This document shows, one piece after another, positions 45,421 to 56,949 of a stretch of 64,000 nucleotides of DNA (position 1 is its first letter; each line of letters starts with the position of its first letter). The notes beneath the pieces are model-generated. The model saw only the letters and a program-made list of their open reading frames with translations, had not been told where the DNA came from and ran no database searches. The position numbers and the translations under genes are program-made. The stretch is from contig NC_045429.1 in assembly GCF_902635505.1 (NCBI RefSeq), forward strand, positions 425,471,669 through 425,535,668, in the 5' to 3' direction. This stretch comes from Sarcophilus harrisii. Taxonomy: Eukaryota > Chordata > Mammalia > Dasyuromorphia > Dasyuridae.

Positions 45421-45649
45421 CTGGCTTCTTTGTAGAAGTTGGGCCCATGAGTATGGAACACTGCATATAATATTAGATTTTTTTTGATAAATTGATTAGA
45501 TTTTTTTTTCTTTTTCTTAATCTTTAGTATAAAGGATAGTTTGCTTGGACTGGGAAGAAATTAGAAATATTGTGAAATATAAAGTGTGAAAATAAAAGAT
45601 ATCAATACAAATGTATTATAAATTATTTTTTTAAATTCTCCCATTGCAG

Positions 45650-45775
45650 CCAGCTGTGGACCATCTGGATGAAGAACTAGATCTGTGCTAAACTTGGATG
45701 TGTCTAACAGCTCAAGCATCTCAGGACCCCAAATCCAAGAAAGGCAGGAAGATGGCCCAAAAGAAAAACGTTCTT
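45650..45775 (+). other. Exon-like segment of unknown identity
   Basis: A 126-base segment follows a good acceptor (TTCTCCCATTGCAG) and precedes a consensus donor (GTAAGG at 45776). It contains GAAGATGGCC, an ATG in good context (45752), opening MAQKKNVL up to the donor. No partner exon or known protein was recognised. It may be chance or a non-coding RNA exon. Confidence 0.25.
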
Positions 45776-45780
45776 GTAAG

Positions 45781-46955
45781 GTTTTTTGAATTTAGAATCT
45801 GAACAACCACTAAGTACATCTAAAAAATGTTAAAGAAAAAGAGCTTCAAGACAGTCTGGACAATGTGATATCTTAAATTTAAAAAAAAAAAAAAAGAAAT
45901 ACCTGAGAAATTATGGTTGCTTCATTACTTGTGGGGCATTAAAGGGTGAGAAGCATTGCCTAGTTTTAGATAATAATCCAGGAAGAACTATTTATGAGGA
46001 TAACCCAATTCAGGATTATAACATGGTTACTACAGGTTTCCTCCCTTTCTATTTCAGACAACAGTTGAAATAAATTTAAAAAGCATTCCCATCAATCATT
46101 CTTTGTTGCTTAGAATTCAAATTATCACACTTCCTAAAGTGGGAAGAATAGTATCTCAAACACGCTTGTTCCCCACTTGCCAATGGTCCCTAATTCCAAC
46201 TAGTCCCTAATATTCACATACATTATATCAGGTATGACTATTATTCAGTTTATAGTAAGAATAGGATATGACATGCCTATATGTATTTAGGGAAACTAAA
46301 TTATAAATGCTGATTTTCATAAATGCATTTTGAAAAAATACCTCCCTCAACAAAGAAATTACTAATGTTTAATATAAATTTACAGTGATGCCCTCACTTG
46401 GTTAATATATATCAAATAATTGTGTGTTATATAAGTATCTAGACAAAAAAGGCAAATTATATAACTTGGAAGGATTATCTTCACTTCTTTATTCACGTTC
46501 AGCATTTTGTAGATCACAATGTTAAACCAAGATTTTCAAGAATAATAAGTCATATTTGATGCTATCACTCTCATTAAAAATTATTGATTATAATATTTTG
46601 ATTCACCAGATCCACCATAATGGATATGGAGCTGACCCACAAAGCCAGAAATATTAAGTTTAAGATTTGCCTATAACAAATATTAGCTGTGTAACCCTGG
46701 ACATCTCTCTGTGTTCTAGCCAAATATGTTAAACTTTAAGTTGTACAAAAGGTATCAGTTTCCTCACCAAATAGTTTTCTACACCAATAAAATCACAGGT
46801 TCAATCCTTATCCTCTAACAATATTTTAATGAGAGTAAAAGATATTTTGAGGAACTAACAAAACAAAAAAAACTTTAAAATATATTTACAACATATAAAA
46901 CATTATTTCATCAAACAATAAATCATATTTTATTGTTTGTTTTATAATGTACATA
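45781..46955. other. AT-rich intergenic, little recognised
   Basis: A weak SINE trace (TTAGCTGTGTAACCCTGGAC at about 46683) is the only repeat phrase seen. No gene is supported. Confidence 0.35.
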
Positions 46956-46959
46956 TTAT

Positions 46960-47725
46960 GTTGGCCAATTTGGTTCTCAAAGAGGACCAAAATCCATCAC
47001 TATGACAGGGTCAAGGTATATTCTTGGCTGGCTGATCTGACCAATATGAGCTCAGAAGACTCTACCATAAGTTGGAGACAAATAGTCCACATGAATGTTT
47101 GGAATGGAAACATCTCTAAATTTTCACATCTCACATCTCTTTTGAACACTGCAATTCTGCTTGCTCACAGAGCTCAGAGAGATGCTTCTCTGATGTGGGC
47201 ACACTATGCTGGGTGGTCCTTTGTCAGTGTCCCCCATGTCTCATTATCGATTCCAAGTTCTTTAGAAATAACTTGAGTCCTTGTATTGCTTCTTCTGACT
47301 ACAATGTGAGTTTCCTTTGCATCATTCTGAAAAATAGTTTTTTAGACAAATCTACACTTTTGTTATTTTGCTCTGAAAGAGACTTTGAATGCTTGGCAGT
47401 TTAGCTTGAGAAAAGACCTCATTCTTTGGTATCTTATCTTGCCAGAGGATCATCAAAATCTTTAGACAATTCACTTTTCTGGCATGGTGTTGGTATACCA
47501 TCCAGAACTCACAGGTATGCAACAATGAAGTCAACATAACTTGTAGCTTTGTAGACCTTCAGTTTGGTGGGAAGCCTAATACCTCTTATCTTCCACACTC
47601 TCCTTCAGAGCTTCCCAAACACTGAGCTAGCTCTGGCAATACATGGATTAATTCCATCATCTATGTGTACGTCCCTGGAAACTATACTAAGAAGTTAAAT
47701 GAGCTTATCCACAGCATTCAAATTT
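46960..47725 (-). mobile_element. Non-L1 LINE (RTE-like?), RT C-terminus and 3' end
   Basis: The minus strand encodes MLTSLLHTCEFWMVYQHHAR, then a frame with WQDKIPKNEVFSQAKLPSIQ (47352-47537). This matches the widespread LINE C-terminal pattern LLYGCESWTVYxRHxxxL...WQDKIPDTEVLxRAGLPSI. The 3' end (plus-strand GGTTCTCAAAGAGGACC near 46972) resembles the tail of a marsupial SINE seen at 49440 and 62695. An RTE-type clade is my guess. Several stops break it. Confidence 0.7.
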
Positions 47726-47944
47726 TGTGGACAAAAAATCATGCACCAACTCTCCCTCCACTCTAGTTTTGAATCTTAAGCATGTTAGTACCATAGTGCA
47801 TATTTGTAACTTATAAATAACTATTTGGGGGTGCCTGAACCAAAAAGCCCTACTTATGGAAGTATACAATAAAAGAAGTTTAGAGATCACTGCTCTAGTG
47901 TTGCTGAGGTCAAAAAGTTATCACCCTCAGGCTAAACTACTGAA

Positions 47945-48035
47945 TCTTGGTCATTCTTGTTCTTCTGGCTCTAGAGGGGAAAGTGAGGCAGATGACCTCA
48001 CACAACCCTCCATCATTTAAATCCAATTCACTTGC
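47945..48035 (+). repeat. SINE fragment of the 'GGACCATGACATCA' tail family
   Basis: TTCTGGCTCTAGAGGGGAAAGTGAGGC, GATGACCTCACACAACCCTCC and TTAAATCCAATTCACTTGCATGG match the body of the SINE family whose tail reads, in one orientation, CATGGTCCTCTT. Confidence 0.65.
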
Positions 48036-48079
48036 ATGGTTGGTATTTATAATTACATGGAAATTAATTGGGATTTTGT

Positions 48080-48250
48080 GATGTTATTGTTGTTCTTTCC
48101 ATTGGTCATTCTTGTAATCATAAAGTATGCCTCCTTCACTTTGCATCAGTTCATAGTATTCTTCCCTTGCCTCTCTGAATACTTAATATTCATGGTTTCT
48201 TAGAGCCTAGTAATATTCCCTTATAATCATGTGTATCACAGAATGATTGG
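48080..48250 (-). repeat. L1 3' end fragment, antisense
   Basis: CACTTTGCATCAGTTCATAGTATTC, TTGCCTCTCTGAATAC, GCCTAGTAATATTCCCTTATAATCATGTGTATCAC resemble the antisense L1 3' end seen at 4394 and 39672, degraded. Confidence 0.6.
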
Positions 48251-49439
48251 GATAGATCCAAGAGAGCATATGTGATGATGAGTCTGAGGGGCCACTCCAT
48301 AGAACATGCAACCGAGCTTCCCTGGAATATAGTTTGACCTTGGCACTTTGGGATAATGGAGGAAAACTTAGATAAGGAGTTCTCTCACCTTCTTCCTATG
48401 CAGGGATGGGTGACTGAGTTAAAGCTACATCAGAGAGACCTGGCCACTGAGCCAAGAACAATTACATCTTCCATAGACTTCCTACTTGCCTTGTACCCTT
48501 CAACTCTGTGGAACATGGGACAAGAAGTTTCCATTTGCTGAATGTATCAGGACTCTTTGGGCTTCTTGCTGTACTTCTGGTGATGGGAAGGGAAACAGCT
48601 CCTTCATCTAAACTAGCAGAAATAGTGAATTGTTTGCACATGGTAGCTGGAGCATATATCAGCCTAAATGAGCTTGAGTCAGCATCTCAAAGTCATAGTT
48701 GCCTTTTCTGCTCTCTGCTTTTTCCTTAGCACAGATAAATAACAATCCTGAGATGGACATTTCCAAACTTAGAAGCAACTTGTAATTTAGAGAAGTCCCA
48801 AATACCTAGAAACTTCAAACAATGCTAATTGTGCTATGGGAGATGTACCCTACAACTACAATACTTTTGGCAAAAAGAAATGACATCAACGGGAACAAAG
48901 GTTCAACCTCTCACTGGCTTGCCATAAAACATTAGCCTTTAGAAAAGCAATGCAGGCAGGTTGAAGGTGAAATGTTAAATCTATATTCCCTCAAAATGCT
49001 TCATGTCTGCTTGTTTTAAGTGTCAACCACTTGGGGAAGTTTAACAGTAGACTTATAAGTTACTATTCCATAAATCTTTGTCAGTGTACACACAAGAATC
49101 TTTTTTTATTAAGCATTTCTTTTGTGGGGAATAAATAAATAACTGATCCATACCTGATTTGTATTGTTTATTGAGTGCTTTTCTATTATTTATTTTTGAG
49201 AAGACCCTAGATTCAGGAAAACCTAAGTTCTGAATATTTTTCCTGAGTTGCTGAGGTAGGGAGATAAAGAAATTGAGAATGCAAGAAAAAGAGCCTGATC
49301 TGTTTCTTCAGAGGCCAGTTTCTTCCAGGATTGAAAAGAGAATGCATAGATATAAAATTAGGGACTCCTCAGTACAAGAGGGGGAAGGGGAATGTCCTAA
49401 TCTCACTGGGCCAAAAGTGGTTTTCTCTGGGTAATTTAT
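48251..49439. other. Intergenic, nothing recognised
   Basis: No gene or repeat family was supported. The open frame at 48356-48541 has no recognisable domain. Confidence 0.3.
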
Positions 49440-49567
49440 CTATATCTTGCCTCTGGACCCAGATGGCTCTGGGGGACAAAGTAAGACTGCTGACCTTGCA
49501 CAGCCTCCTTGCATGGCAGCATCACCTCCCTGATGTCATGGTCCTCTTTGAGAAATAAGAACAAACA
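49440..49567 (+). repeat. SINE of the CATGGTCCTCTT tail family
   Basis: ATATCTTGCCTCTGGACCCAGATGGCTCTGGGGGACAAAG, CTGCTGACCTTGCACAGCC, CCCTGATGTCATGGTCCTC and AGAACAAACAACA give the family in order, with the centre partly missing. Confidence 0.8.
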
Positions 49568-49809
49568 ACAATCTCTGTGAGTAGTAGGAGCTGCCCCACA
49601 GGGGACTGAACTATAACTGGCCAATTGGGCAATACAGTTCCTTCTCTTTTCCTTTTTCTTCTTCTTTCCCCTCCCTTCCCTCTGCCCACATAGGGTATCA
49701 TATCCTGTGGATACTGTCCCCAAAGGAAAGTAAATTTTGGTCTCTGAAACCTCAAAAGATATCTTGAAACTTCCGAACTAGATTTTTTTCTTAAGGACTA
49801 TGCCTTAAA

Positions 49810-49855
49810 TAAGTGGCAAGATATAGATCAGGATGGCTGGAAATGTCCCTGAATG
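49810..49855 (-). repeat. Same SINE family, opposite orientation fragment
   Basis: AGTGGCAAGATATAGATCAGGATGGCTGG is the reverse-oriented counterpart of the start of the SINE at 49440. The two pieces form an inverted pair around about 240 bp of other DNA. Confidence 0.6.
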
Positions 49856-49859
49856 AAGT

Positions 49860-50335
49860 GGGAGGCCTTGGCCTTTTCAAGCTAAGGTCTTTTACAGATT
49901 TTAGTTTGACTGAGGTAACAGCCAATTAGTGATTAAGACTAAGTAAAAAGTGAACCAGAGGATGGCCTTTTTTACCTAATTAAAAAAAAATCAATCTGGG
50001 AAGGGGAGATCCTCAGGGTTTCTGACCAAAACCAGAAACAATTGCTATTTACATTCACTCTGAGCCAATCAGGGCCCAAACAATGATTTAGCTTGGCCTG
50101 GGACCTATTGTTAGCCAACCATGAGATTGATTTGGTTTAAGCCACTGGAGCTGGTTCAGGTTCAAGACACATTTGGGAATCATTGTTCAATGGGAAAAAA
50201 CCCAGCTCGTTATCCCTTACCAGTTTTTCTCTTGACCAAACCATCCAAAAGATACATTAGTTAAAAATAAAAATCTTTCTGTCAATAAAAAGTTATTTAA
50301 TAAAAAAAAATAAAAAAATAAAAAATAAATAAAAA
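49860..50335. other. Unclassified repeat-like sequence
   Basis: The style (TTTACAGATTTTAGTTTGACTGAGG, AGCCAATCAGGGCCC, CTGTCAATAAAAAGTTATTTAA with an A-rich end) suggests an old retroposon or LTR. The last part equals the 3' tip of the L1 at 61357. Family not determined. Confidence 0.35.
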
Positions 50336-50359
50336 TCTTTGATTAAATGTTAATTATAG

Positions 50360-50491
50360 GGGCAGCTAGTTGGTACAGTGGATAGTGCACCAGCTCTGAA
50401 ATCAGAAGGATCTGAATTCAAATGTGGCCTCAGACACGTAACACTTTCTGGCTGTGTGACCCTGGGCAAGTTACCCCAATTGCTTCAGAAA
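50360..50491 (+). mobile_element. Marsupial short-form SINE
   Basis: GGGCAGCTAGTTGGTACAGTGGATAGTGCACC ... GTGTGACCCTGGGCAAGTTACCCCAATTGCTTCAG. Duplication AAATGTTAATTATAG (50345-50359) and AAATGCTAATTATAG (50492-50506), one mismatch. Confidence 0.92.
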
Positions 50492-50506
50492 AAATGCTAA
50501 TTATAG

Positions 50507-50974
50507 TAAAATAAATGACAATGAACATTCCCCCTCTATTGCTTTCCCACAAGTTCCCACATCAGTAGTGGCAGACAGAATGCACTTAGTCCTGGAACAT
50601 GTGTCCAGGGAATATATGTGGCTAAGTCCATTCATGCTCCTAAGTTGCAATCCCAGTGGAACACCTTACTACCTCCAAAGCTGCTGCCGTTTACTTCCCC
50701 ACAATGTTATCCCCCGGTCTGGTGATGGTTTTGAAATGTTTTCTCCACTACTACATATGGTTAGAGTCTTCTTTGGTTTACTTTCTCTGTGGTGATGCTG
50801 TCTTTGCTGTTATTCTGCAGGATTTCCACCACTGCTATCTGCTAAGCGGTCTGCTAAGTTGAAGCTGTTATATGCCCTTTTCTGAGGCAGAGACAATTCC
50901 CTTTGATCTTTTAGCTTATAGCTCCAACAGCTATTTCAGCTCTTTTCTAGTTCAGAACTCTAGCCAGTTAAAAT
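50507..50974. other. Intergenic, nothing recognised
   Basis: No gene or repeat was recognised between the SINE and the next L1. Confidence 0.3.
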
Positions 50975-52040
50975 GGACAACTATGGTTACATTAAATTAA
51001 AAAGGGTTTGCATAAGCAAGATTAAGAGGGAAGTAAAAAGCTGGGGGAAAATCTTTACAGCCAGTATTTCTTACAAAGGTTTCATTTCTAAAATATATAA
51101 AGAACGGTGTCAAATTTATAACAGTCATTCCCCCAACTGATAAATGGACAATTTTTCAGGTAATGAAATTAAAGCCATTTGTAATTATATGAAAAAATAC
51201 TCTAAATCACTTTTGATTAGAGAAATGCAAATTAAAACAACTCTGAGATACCACCTCACACCTCTCAGATTGGTTAAAATGATAGGAAAAGATAATGATA
51301 AATGTTGGAGGGGATGTGGGAAAACTGGGTTACTAATACATTGTTGGTGGAGTTGTGAAATGATCCAACCATTCTGGAGAGCAATCTGGAACTATGCCTA
51401 AAGAGATATAAAACTATGTATATCCTTTGACCCAGAAGTGTGATTACTGGGTCTTTTTACCCCAAGGAAATCATAAAAGAGGGAAAAGGATCCACATGTG
51501 CAAAAATGTTTGAGTAGCTCTTTTTGTGGTAGCAAAAAACTGGAAAAGGAGTGGATGCCCCAAAATTGGGGAATGACTGAACAAGCTATGGTACATGAAG
51601 ATAATGGAATAGTGTTCTATTAAAAAAAATTATGCACAAGCTGATTATAGAATGGTTCGAAAGATTTATATGAACTGATGCTGAGTGAAACAAACAGAAC
51701 CAGGAATAAATTGCACATAAAAATATCAAGAATGTGCAATGATCAATTATGAAAGGCTTGCTTCTTTTCAGTAGTTTAGTGATCCAAAGGAATCCCAGTA
51801 AACTAAGGATAGAAAATGCCATCTGCAACCAGAGAAAGAACTAATCAGGCTGAATGTAAATCAACACATGCTATATTCATTTCTTTTTTTTTCTGTTTTT
51901 CTCTCTCCCATGTTTTTTTTCCTTTTGCTCTGATTTTTCTCTCCCAACATGATTCATAAAGCAATGTGTATTAAAAATAAATAAACAAAAAAAAAAAAAA
52001 TAAATAAATAAAAATAAATAAATAAATAAATAAACTTACC
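50975..52040 (+). mobile_element. 5'-truncated L1, ORF2 C-terminus and 3' end
   Basis: Sense ORF2 C-terminal region: open frame at 51144-51401 with SLLIREMQIKTTLRYHLTP and CWRGCGKTGLLIHCWWSCE, then a stop. The 3' UTR (GAACTGATGCTGAGTGAAAC, CTCCCAACATGATTCATAAAG, GCAATGTGTATTAAAAA) and a tail expanded to (AAAT)n follow to about 52035. Confidence 0.93.
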
Positions 52041-52224
52041 CCCAAAAAAGAACACTAGCTAGTCTACTCTGATTCAAAGTGCAAAAATTCCTTTCAATAT
52101 ATATTATGCTACTGAGTGCTACCTAAATTCTTTCAAATCACTTTGAGAGTTTCATTTAGTAAGTCTAAAGTAAAATTAGTGACATTTTATTCTACATTCT
52201 GAGTAGGAAGAAAATTGCAGCTCA

Positions 52225-52295
52225 CCCTACTTATCACAGTACTATACATAGTAAGAACTTAATAAATATTTGTTCAATTGAATTGAAAAGATATG
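52225..52295 (+). repeat. L2 3' tip
   Basis: ATCACAGTACTATACATAGTAAGAACTTAATAAATATTTGTTC is the L2 tail, diverged. Confidence 0.6.
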
Positions 52296-53436
52296 TTCTT
52301 TGAATGAATAATTGAACAAGTTATCTGACTTACCTTCTACACTAAACTGTTTCCTTCATTACTTAGAGTCCTTCTGGAAGATAATTTTATTTTTCTAAGA
52401 TTTGATTTTTTTTAACAACTGGTAACATTGGGAAACGATGGAAAAATCAATAACAATTAACACCTTAACTTCAAATTTGACTTCTTTCCCCACTTCTTTT
52501 TCTTTTTTCCCCCCTGAGAACAAAAAACCACTTTTGTTCAATGGATTTGTCCGATAGCTATCCAAATACCACAAACCTACTCTTTACCACTCTTAAAAAT
52601 ATGCCAAGTGACTTTCATAAAGTTCCTGTTCAACATCCAAAAGCAAAAGGTCAAAAAAGAAATTTCTTAGGCATCATTTGGATGACGAAGTATAAATGCA
52701 ACCCCCCAAAAAACCCAACCGCAGATCATTATCATTATTGATGTTGTTATTAATACTTATCTTTTAGGGTACTAGAAGGAAAAGAAATCTAGAGAGCTAG
52801 TTTTAGAAAGACATGGCATACCAGACAATGTAGTACAAGAGCCTCCAGGCTGTTGTGTCAATGAAGTCTTTCAGTCACTGTACACTACCCTACTTGTTTC
52901 CTAAAGTAGTGCTTTCTGGTAGCTAAACTCTCAGCTGGTGAGAACAGGGGACTTGGTGCCATTTGTCTATCAATTTCTTTAAAAAGAAAAGCATCCTGTA
53001 CAGCTATCTTTTTTTTTTTTTTTTCATTTTTATTCTGTTTTTCAGGATGGGTAGTGATAAAGGGAGAAAATTATATTCAGCATCCCCTAATGTCAGTTTT
53101 TGGACAGAAATTTACTTCCTATAGACACCAGTACTTTTTTTAATAGCCCTGAGCTTTGGGAGATAATTGCAAGAGATTTTAATGTCTGATATTCTGAGAA
53201 GAATCTATTTTTGTTTTCCTTTTGCCTTTGCTTTGCTTTTCAAGTTAAATAAAAGGGGCAAGATATAGGTCTTATAATATATATGTTCATGTTTTCCTTA
53301 TGTAGTCAACTCCCAATTATTAGAATTAATGTAGAACTATTTATCATAGATAATATAAAGTAATTGACATGCTAAAAAATCATTTACATTTATCTCTGAA
53401 ATATATTATGTGATTTTTTTCCTAAAAAAAAAAAAA
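52296..53436. other. Intergenic, nothing recognised
   Basis: AT-rich, with a T run near 53009-53024. No gene or named repeat was supported. Confidence 0.3.
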
Positions 53437-53550
53437 TGAGATCAGTAAAGATGGCAAATTAGAAGAAAACAATATAGCCCAGCTATCTCCTGCTACTATT
53501 CCAACAAAGATCAAGTATCAGCATCAGACCAGACCAGCAACTTGGTTAAC
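53437..53550 (+). repeat. Possible L1 5' end fragment
   Basis: GAGATCAGTAAAGATGGCAAATTAG, followed by AGCCCAGCTATCTCCTGC, is in the style of a marsupial L1 5' start (…AAGATGGC…). It is cut off by the LTR next to it, so the retroviral element may have landed in an L1. Confidence 0.4.
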
Positions 53551-53966
53551 TGCCTAGGCCCGCGAGGCAGAGTGTGTGGACCCTGGAAGAAAAGAGATAA
53601 GGGTAAGAGAGAGGGGACGTGCAAAATGGAGGCAAGTCAAATCCATCTGATCAAGCCTCATTTTAATGGGTGCAATAGTACAGATATATATAGCAGTAGG
53701 AAAGAAGGCAGGGTTGTACAAACACAGTACAGGGTGGGGGTCCTAGACAAAGGGTTTGTATCCCGCCCAAGGATGAGCTGCTCAGATGTTTCTGGTGGCA
53801 GGAAGCTCTATGATGGGATTAGGGGATGCCTAGATATCTGCCTATTCAAAGTTAGGATGTGATTAGGAGATTCCTATTCAGGAAGTCTTTGGTATGATGT
53901 GATTAGGAGATTCAACCTATTCAAGGTTGGCCTTATGTGGCTGTAGATTAGTGCCGGCTCCCCACA
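53551..53966 (-). mobile_element. LTR of an endogenous retrovirus fossil (class II-like)
   Basis: Read on the minus strand, the LTR begins TGTGGGGAGCCGGCAC. It shows a TATATATAT box and an ATTAAA signal and ends near CCTAGGCA (left edge tentative). A purine-rich tract, AAAAAAGGGGGACC, precedes it, so this is the 3' LTR of a minus-strand element. The TGTGGGGA start resembles class II (ERVK-type) LTRs. It is a fossil. Confidence 0.75.
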
Positions 53967-56650
53967 GGTCCCCCTTTTTTCATTTATATTAAAAAAATCA
54001 AATGTAGAATTTTTCATTTCTCTACCTGTGCCTGGCTTAGGTTGTTCCTATGGGGAAAAGCCTTACCGGTCATAGGAAGGATGTACAGAAACGTCTCTTC
54101 CTGGCTTAGGTCAGCTAGTCCTTGAGGAATCTTACCTGTCATTGGCTAACCAGGTCTCGATATTTGTCAAAAATTTCTATTGCTCATATGAGCATCAAGG
54201 GGGTCATCACCAGTCTCAAGGCGGTGATAGTGTACATGAATGGGTTTGGCCAGCGCACTATCTACTTGGGACAAAAGCAAAAGAAGGCCAATTAAAGGCC
54301 CTTTGAACTTCTGAAGTACTAATTAATGAATTCTAAAGCTTAAAAAATAATCCCCAAAACTGAGTCTGCCAGGGCAATTTTAACAAAATAAGGGATTCTA
54401 AAGCTAAAGCATCCAAATTCAATCTAAACTAGTGAGATCTACCAGTTTCCAAATGTTCTATCTTTTCTTCCCTTTTTTTTTTTTCACGGAAAGGAATTAT
54501 CAAATGACTATTCCCCATATAAATCCCAAGAGTGAATTAAAATCCCTATACATAACAGACTAGTACAGTGGCATTTCCTAAAAATCCTTCAAACATAACA
54601 GCAATAATTACACAGTTTTAACAAATCCCATCCCAAATCTTAAACACAGAGTGATAGATGATCCAGGCAAGATTCAACAGTCAGTCAAACATTCCCAAAG
54701 TCCCTCATATCAGTCCAAAGTACAGTAGATGCAGGGTCCAGTTCATGGTCTCATTTTAAAAACTACTGCTTCAGGCTGTGAAGTGACAGGAGGCTCTCAT
54801 TCCAGGCAGACTGGGTGTGCCATGCTGACAATCAAAGCTGATCAAGGTTCCAAAAGCAAGCCAATATCTGTAATTTGACCAATTTAGATCAGTCTCAGAT
54901 GGAAAGACTCAGTTCACCAGATTGCTGCAAAATATGAGGAGGCCAAAATAAATTGTTTCCTATGTGAAGAGATGAGTTTGCTTTACAGGTCAGGCAAACG
55001 GCTGCTGTCTTATAGACCCCTATTAATTGTCCTCTCATCATGTAGAAATCTTAAAGAAACAAAACACAAATATCCAGTAACAGAGAGATGACCAGGCAAA
55101 ATACTTAGTTGCCCAAGCATTTAGGATACAATGATTACATATAACCAGACTGAAAATAGCAAGGTATGACATAATTGAATTAACAGTTTCTATTGACCAT
55201 TGCTCTGATCATAGAGATCAGTTACAGGAGGAAAAAGTATAACATAACATAAGCAGTTAAAACTCAACCTTTAGCATATACAGGATAAAATAGCCTTAAT
55301 CCACTTTTATTCCAATCAATTGTCCCAGTAACTGTCAGAGGGTGGAGCTTTAAAACTCCCAAATAGCATTAACTAATTTTAAGTCCGAGAAATTTTACCT
55401 GCAATAACAAATTCCATTAATCAAATTTCTGATAAATCTTAAAAGACTTATCATAACCTTACAGTAATAACAGGAAGAAATTTTGTCTAAGTTCACAACT
55501 TAAAAACAATTATCATATCTAGGTAGATGTTACATAAGTGAACGTTATACATACAAATCATTTTGCTTTTAAAATGCCCAATACATAGAAAAATATCCCA
55601 AATTTCATATTGTCCATAACAGAAACATTTCCCAAAAGGACAAAGAAAAAATTATTTTCAGAGGCCCTTTAAATAACCTCAGGATGACCCAATACATTCA
55701 ATTTAAACTTATACAGAATACCCAATTCCATTATTAGAATTCAAGAAGTTTCTTAAAATTACTAATTTAACTTTCAGAAATATTCTTACCAAAGTATGGA
55801 TCACATTTATGACCATATTCCTCAGCCAAGAAAACTTATGTATCAAGAAACAAATATTCAATCAAGTAACCTAAAAGTAAGCATGTTCCTTTAAATCACG
55901 GTTTGCTGCACTGTGGGGAGAGAGGAGAGGAGAGGACTCCCTTCCCCCACTCCTGTCTCCTAGGAAAAATCTTCTCAGGTTCTCCGCTCAGGGTCCTACA
56001 TAGGGATCCTTTTCAAGATTTAGCCCATCAGTTTTATTTACTTTCTTCCCAAATCCACCCATTTCCAGTTTTCTCTTTCTCCCTAGCTATATACCTGAAG
56101 ACTCAGACGCTCCTTTGGCCCGGGCTCTGTTTCAAGGGAAAAAAACTTTCCTGTCTTGTTTAAAATATCTAAATTCCATTTACTTACAAAATTAGTACAT
56201 CAGGTTAAAAGTTTTAAAATCACAAGCAGATTTTCAAATAACAAATTCCCAAATCCCTTAATCATTGTTCTTAAAAACCTAAAGCTTTTACCTGGGCAAA
56301 CAGACTAGGGGCTGATTCCAAGACCTCTACCCTGGGGGAGAAGTTTGTTTCACCTTGAATTCCCTTTTTCCCTTCCAGAATCCAAAGAGTCTTCTATGAA
56401 CTTCCAAGCCCATTTTGTGCCTTCAGAGAAGGCCTAGATATTCCATTTAAACTTCTTTTCTTTAAATGTTAGCACACTGCTCTTCTAGATTTTTTTTTTA
56501 ACTTTCCAAACTTTCAAATCCCCCTTTTTTAAATTTTATTTATTTATTTATTCATTTATTTGTTCATTTATTTATTCATTTATTCATTCATTTATTTATT
56601 TTTTAATTTCTTCCCTTCTCTCCCTTTTTCTCAGGCTACTGCAGTCAGCC
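53967..56650 (-). mobile_element. Internal region of the retroviral fossil, non-coding
   Basis: Sequence joined to the 3' LTR by the purine tract. No gag, pol or env similarity was recognised and no second LTR was found, so the copy is incomplete and broken. It could be a degraded or a non-autonomous (coding-free) type. The right edge is uncertain. It is older than the young SINEs judging by its decay. Confidence 0.45.
56533..56610. repeat. (TTTA/TTCA)n simple repeat
   Basis: Interleaved TTTA and TTCA units of about 78 bp. Confidence 0.9.
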
Positions 56651-56659
56651 AGAGAAACA

Positions 56660-56683
56660 TACACACACACACACACACACAAA
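56660..56683. repeat. (AC)n microsatellite
   Basis: Short run of about 12 AC units. Confidence 0.9.
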
Positions 56684-56949
56684 CTTACAGTTAACCACAA
56701 TGGATTATTTTTCCAGTCCAAGATCAGATATTCAGTCCACAGGTAAGTGGCCAGCGATGGGATGTGCTACTCTAATTTCAGAGAAGAATCCCAAATTCAT
56801 TCCAAGAGTACAGATTTGGAGTATTTTTGCATCCCTATTGTTTTGATCCTAGAATGAGATCTCAGATTTGGTCCAAAGTCGCCCTACAAACCAGTGTTTA
56901 GAACTCCATCACTCTAACTTCAGAGAAAAATTGTAGATTTAATCTACAA

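Larger units (their letters stand above)
43425..45625 (+). mobile_element. Old L1, ORF2 C-terminal part to 3' end, heavily interrupted
   Basis: ORF2 sequence is recognisable from AAAGAATTGCTGGGAAAAACTGG (about 43475) through TTGGTGGAACTGTGATTGGTCC (about 44483). The 3' region includes AAATTGTGGCACACAAATTTAATG (44970) and ends at AAAGATATCAATACAAATG (about 45597). It is split by a younger L1 3' end (43745), an antisense-family SINE (44700) and an L2-type tail (45060). Confidence 0.82.

Noticed and set aside
48356-48729. Possible small gene from adjacent open frames
   Set aside because: The frames are short, out of phase with each other and have no recognisable domain or splice structure.
56686-56700. 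GTTAAC at 56691 as the far-end target duplication of the retroviral fossil
   Set aside because: GTTAAC also precedes the LTR at 53545, but no LTR sequence stands next to the second copy, so a chance match is likelier.
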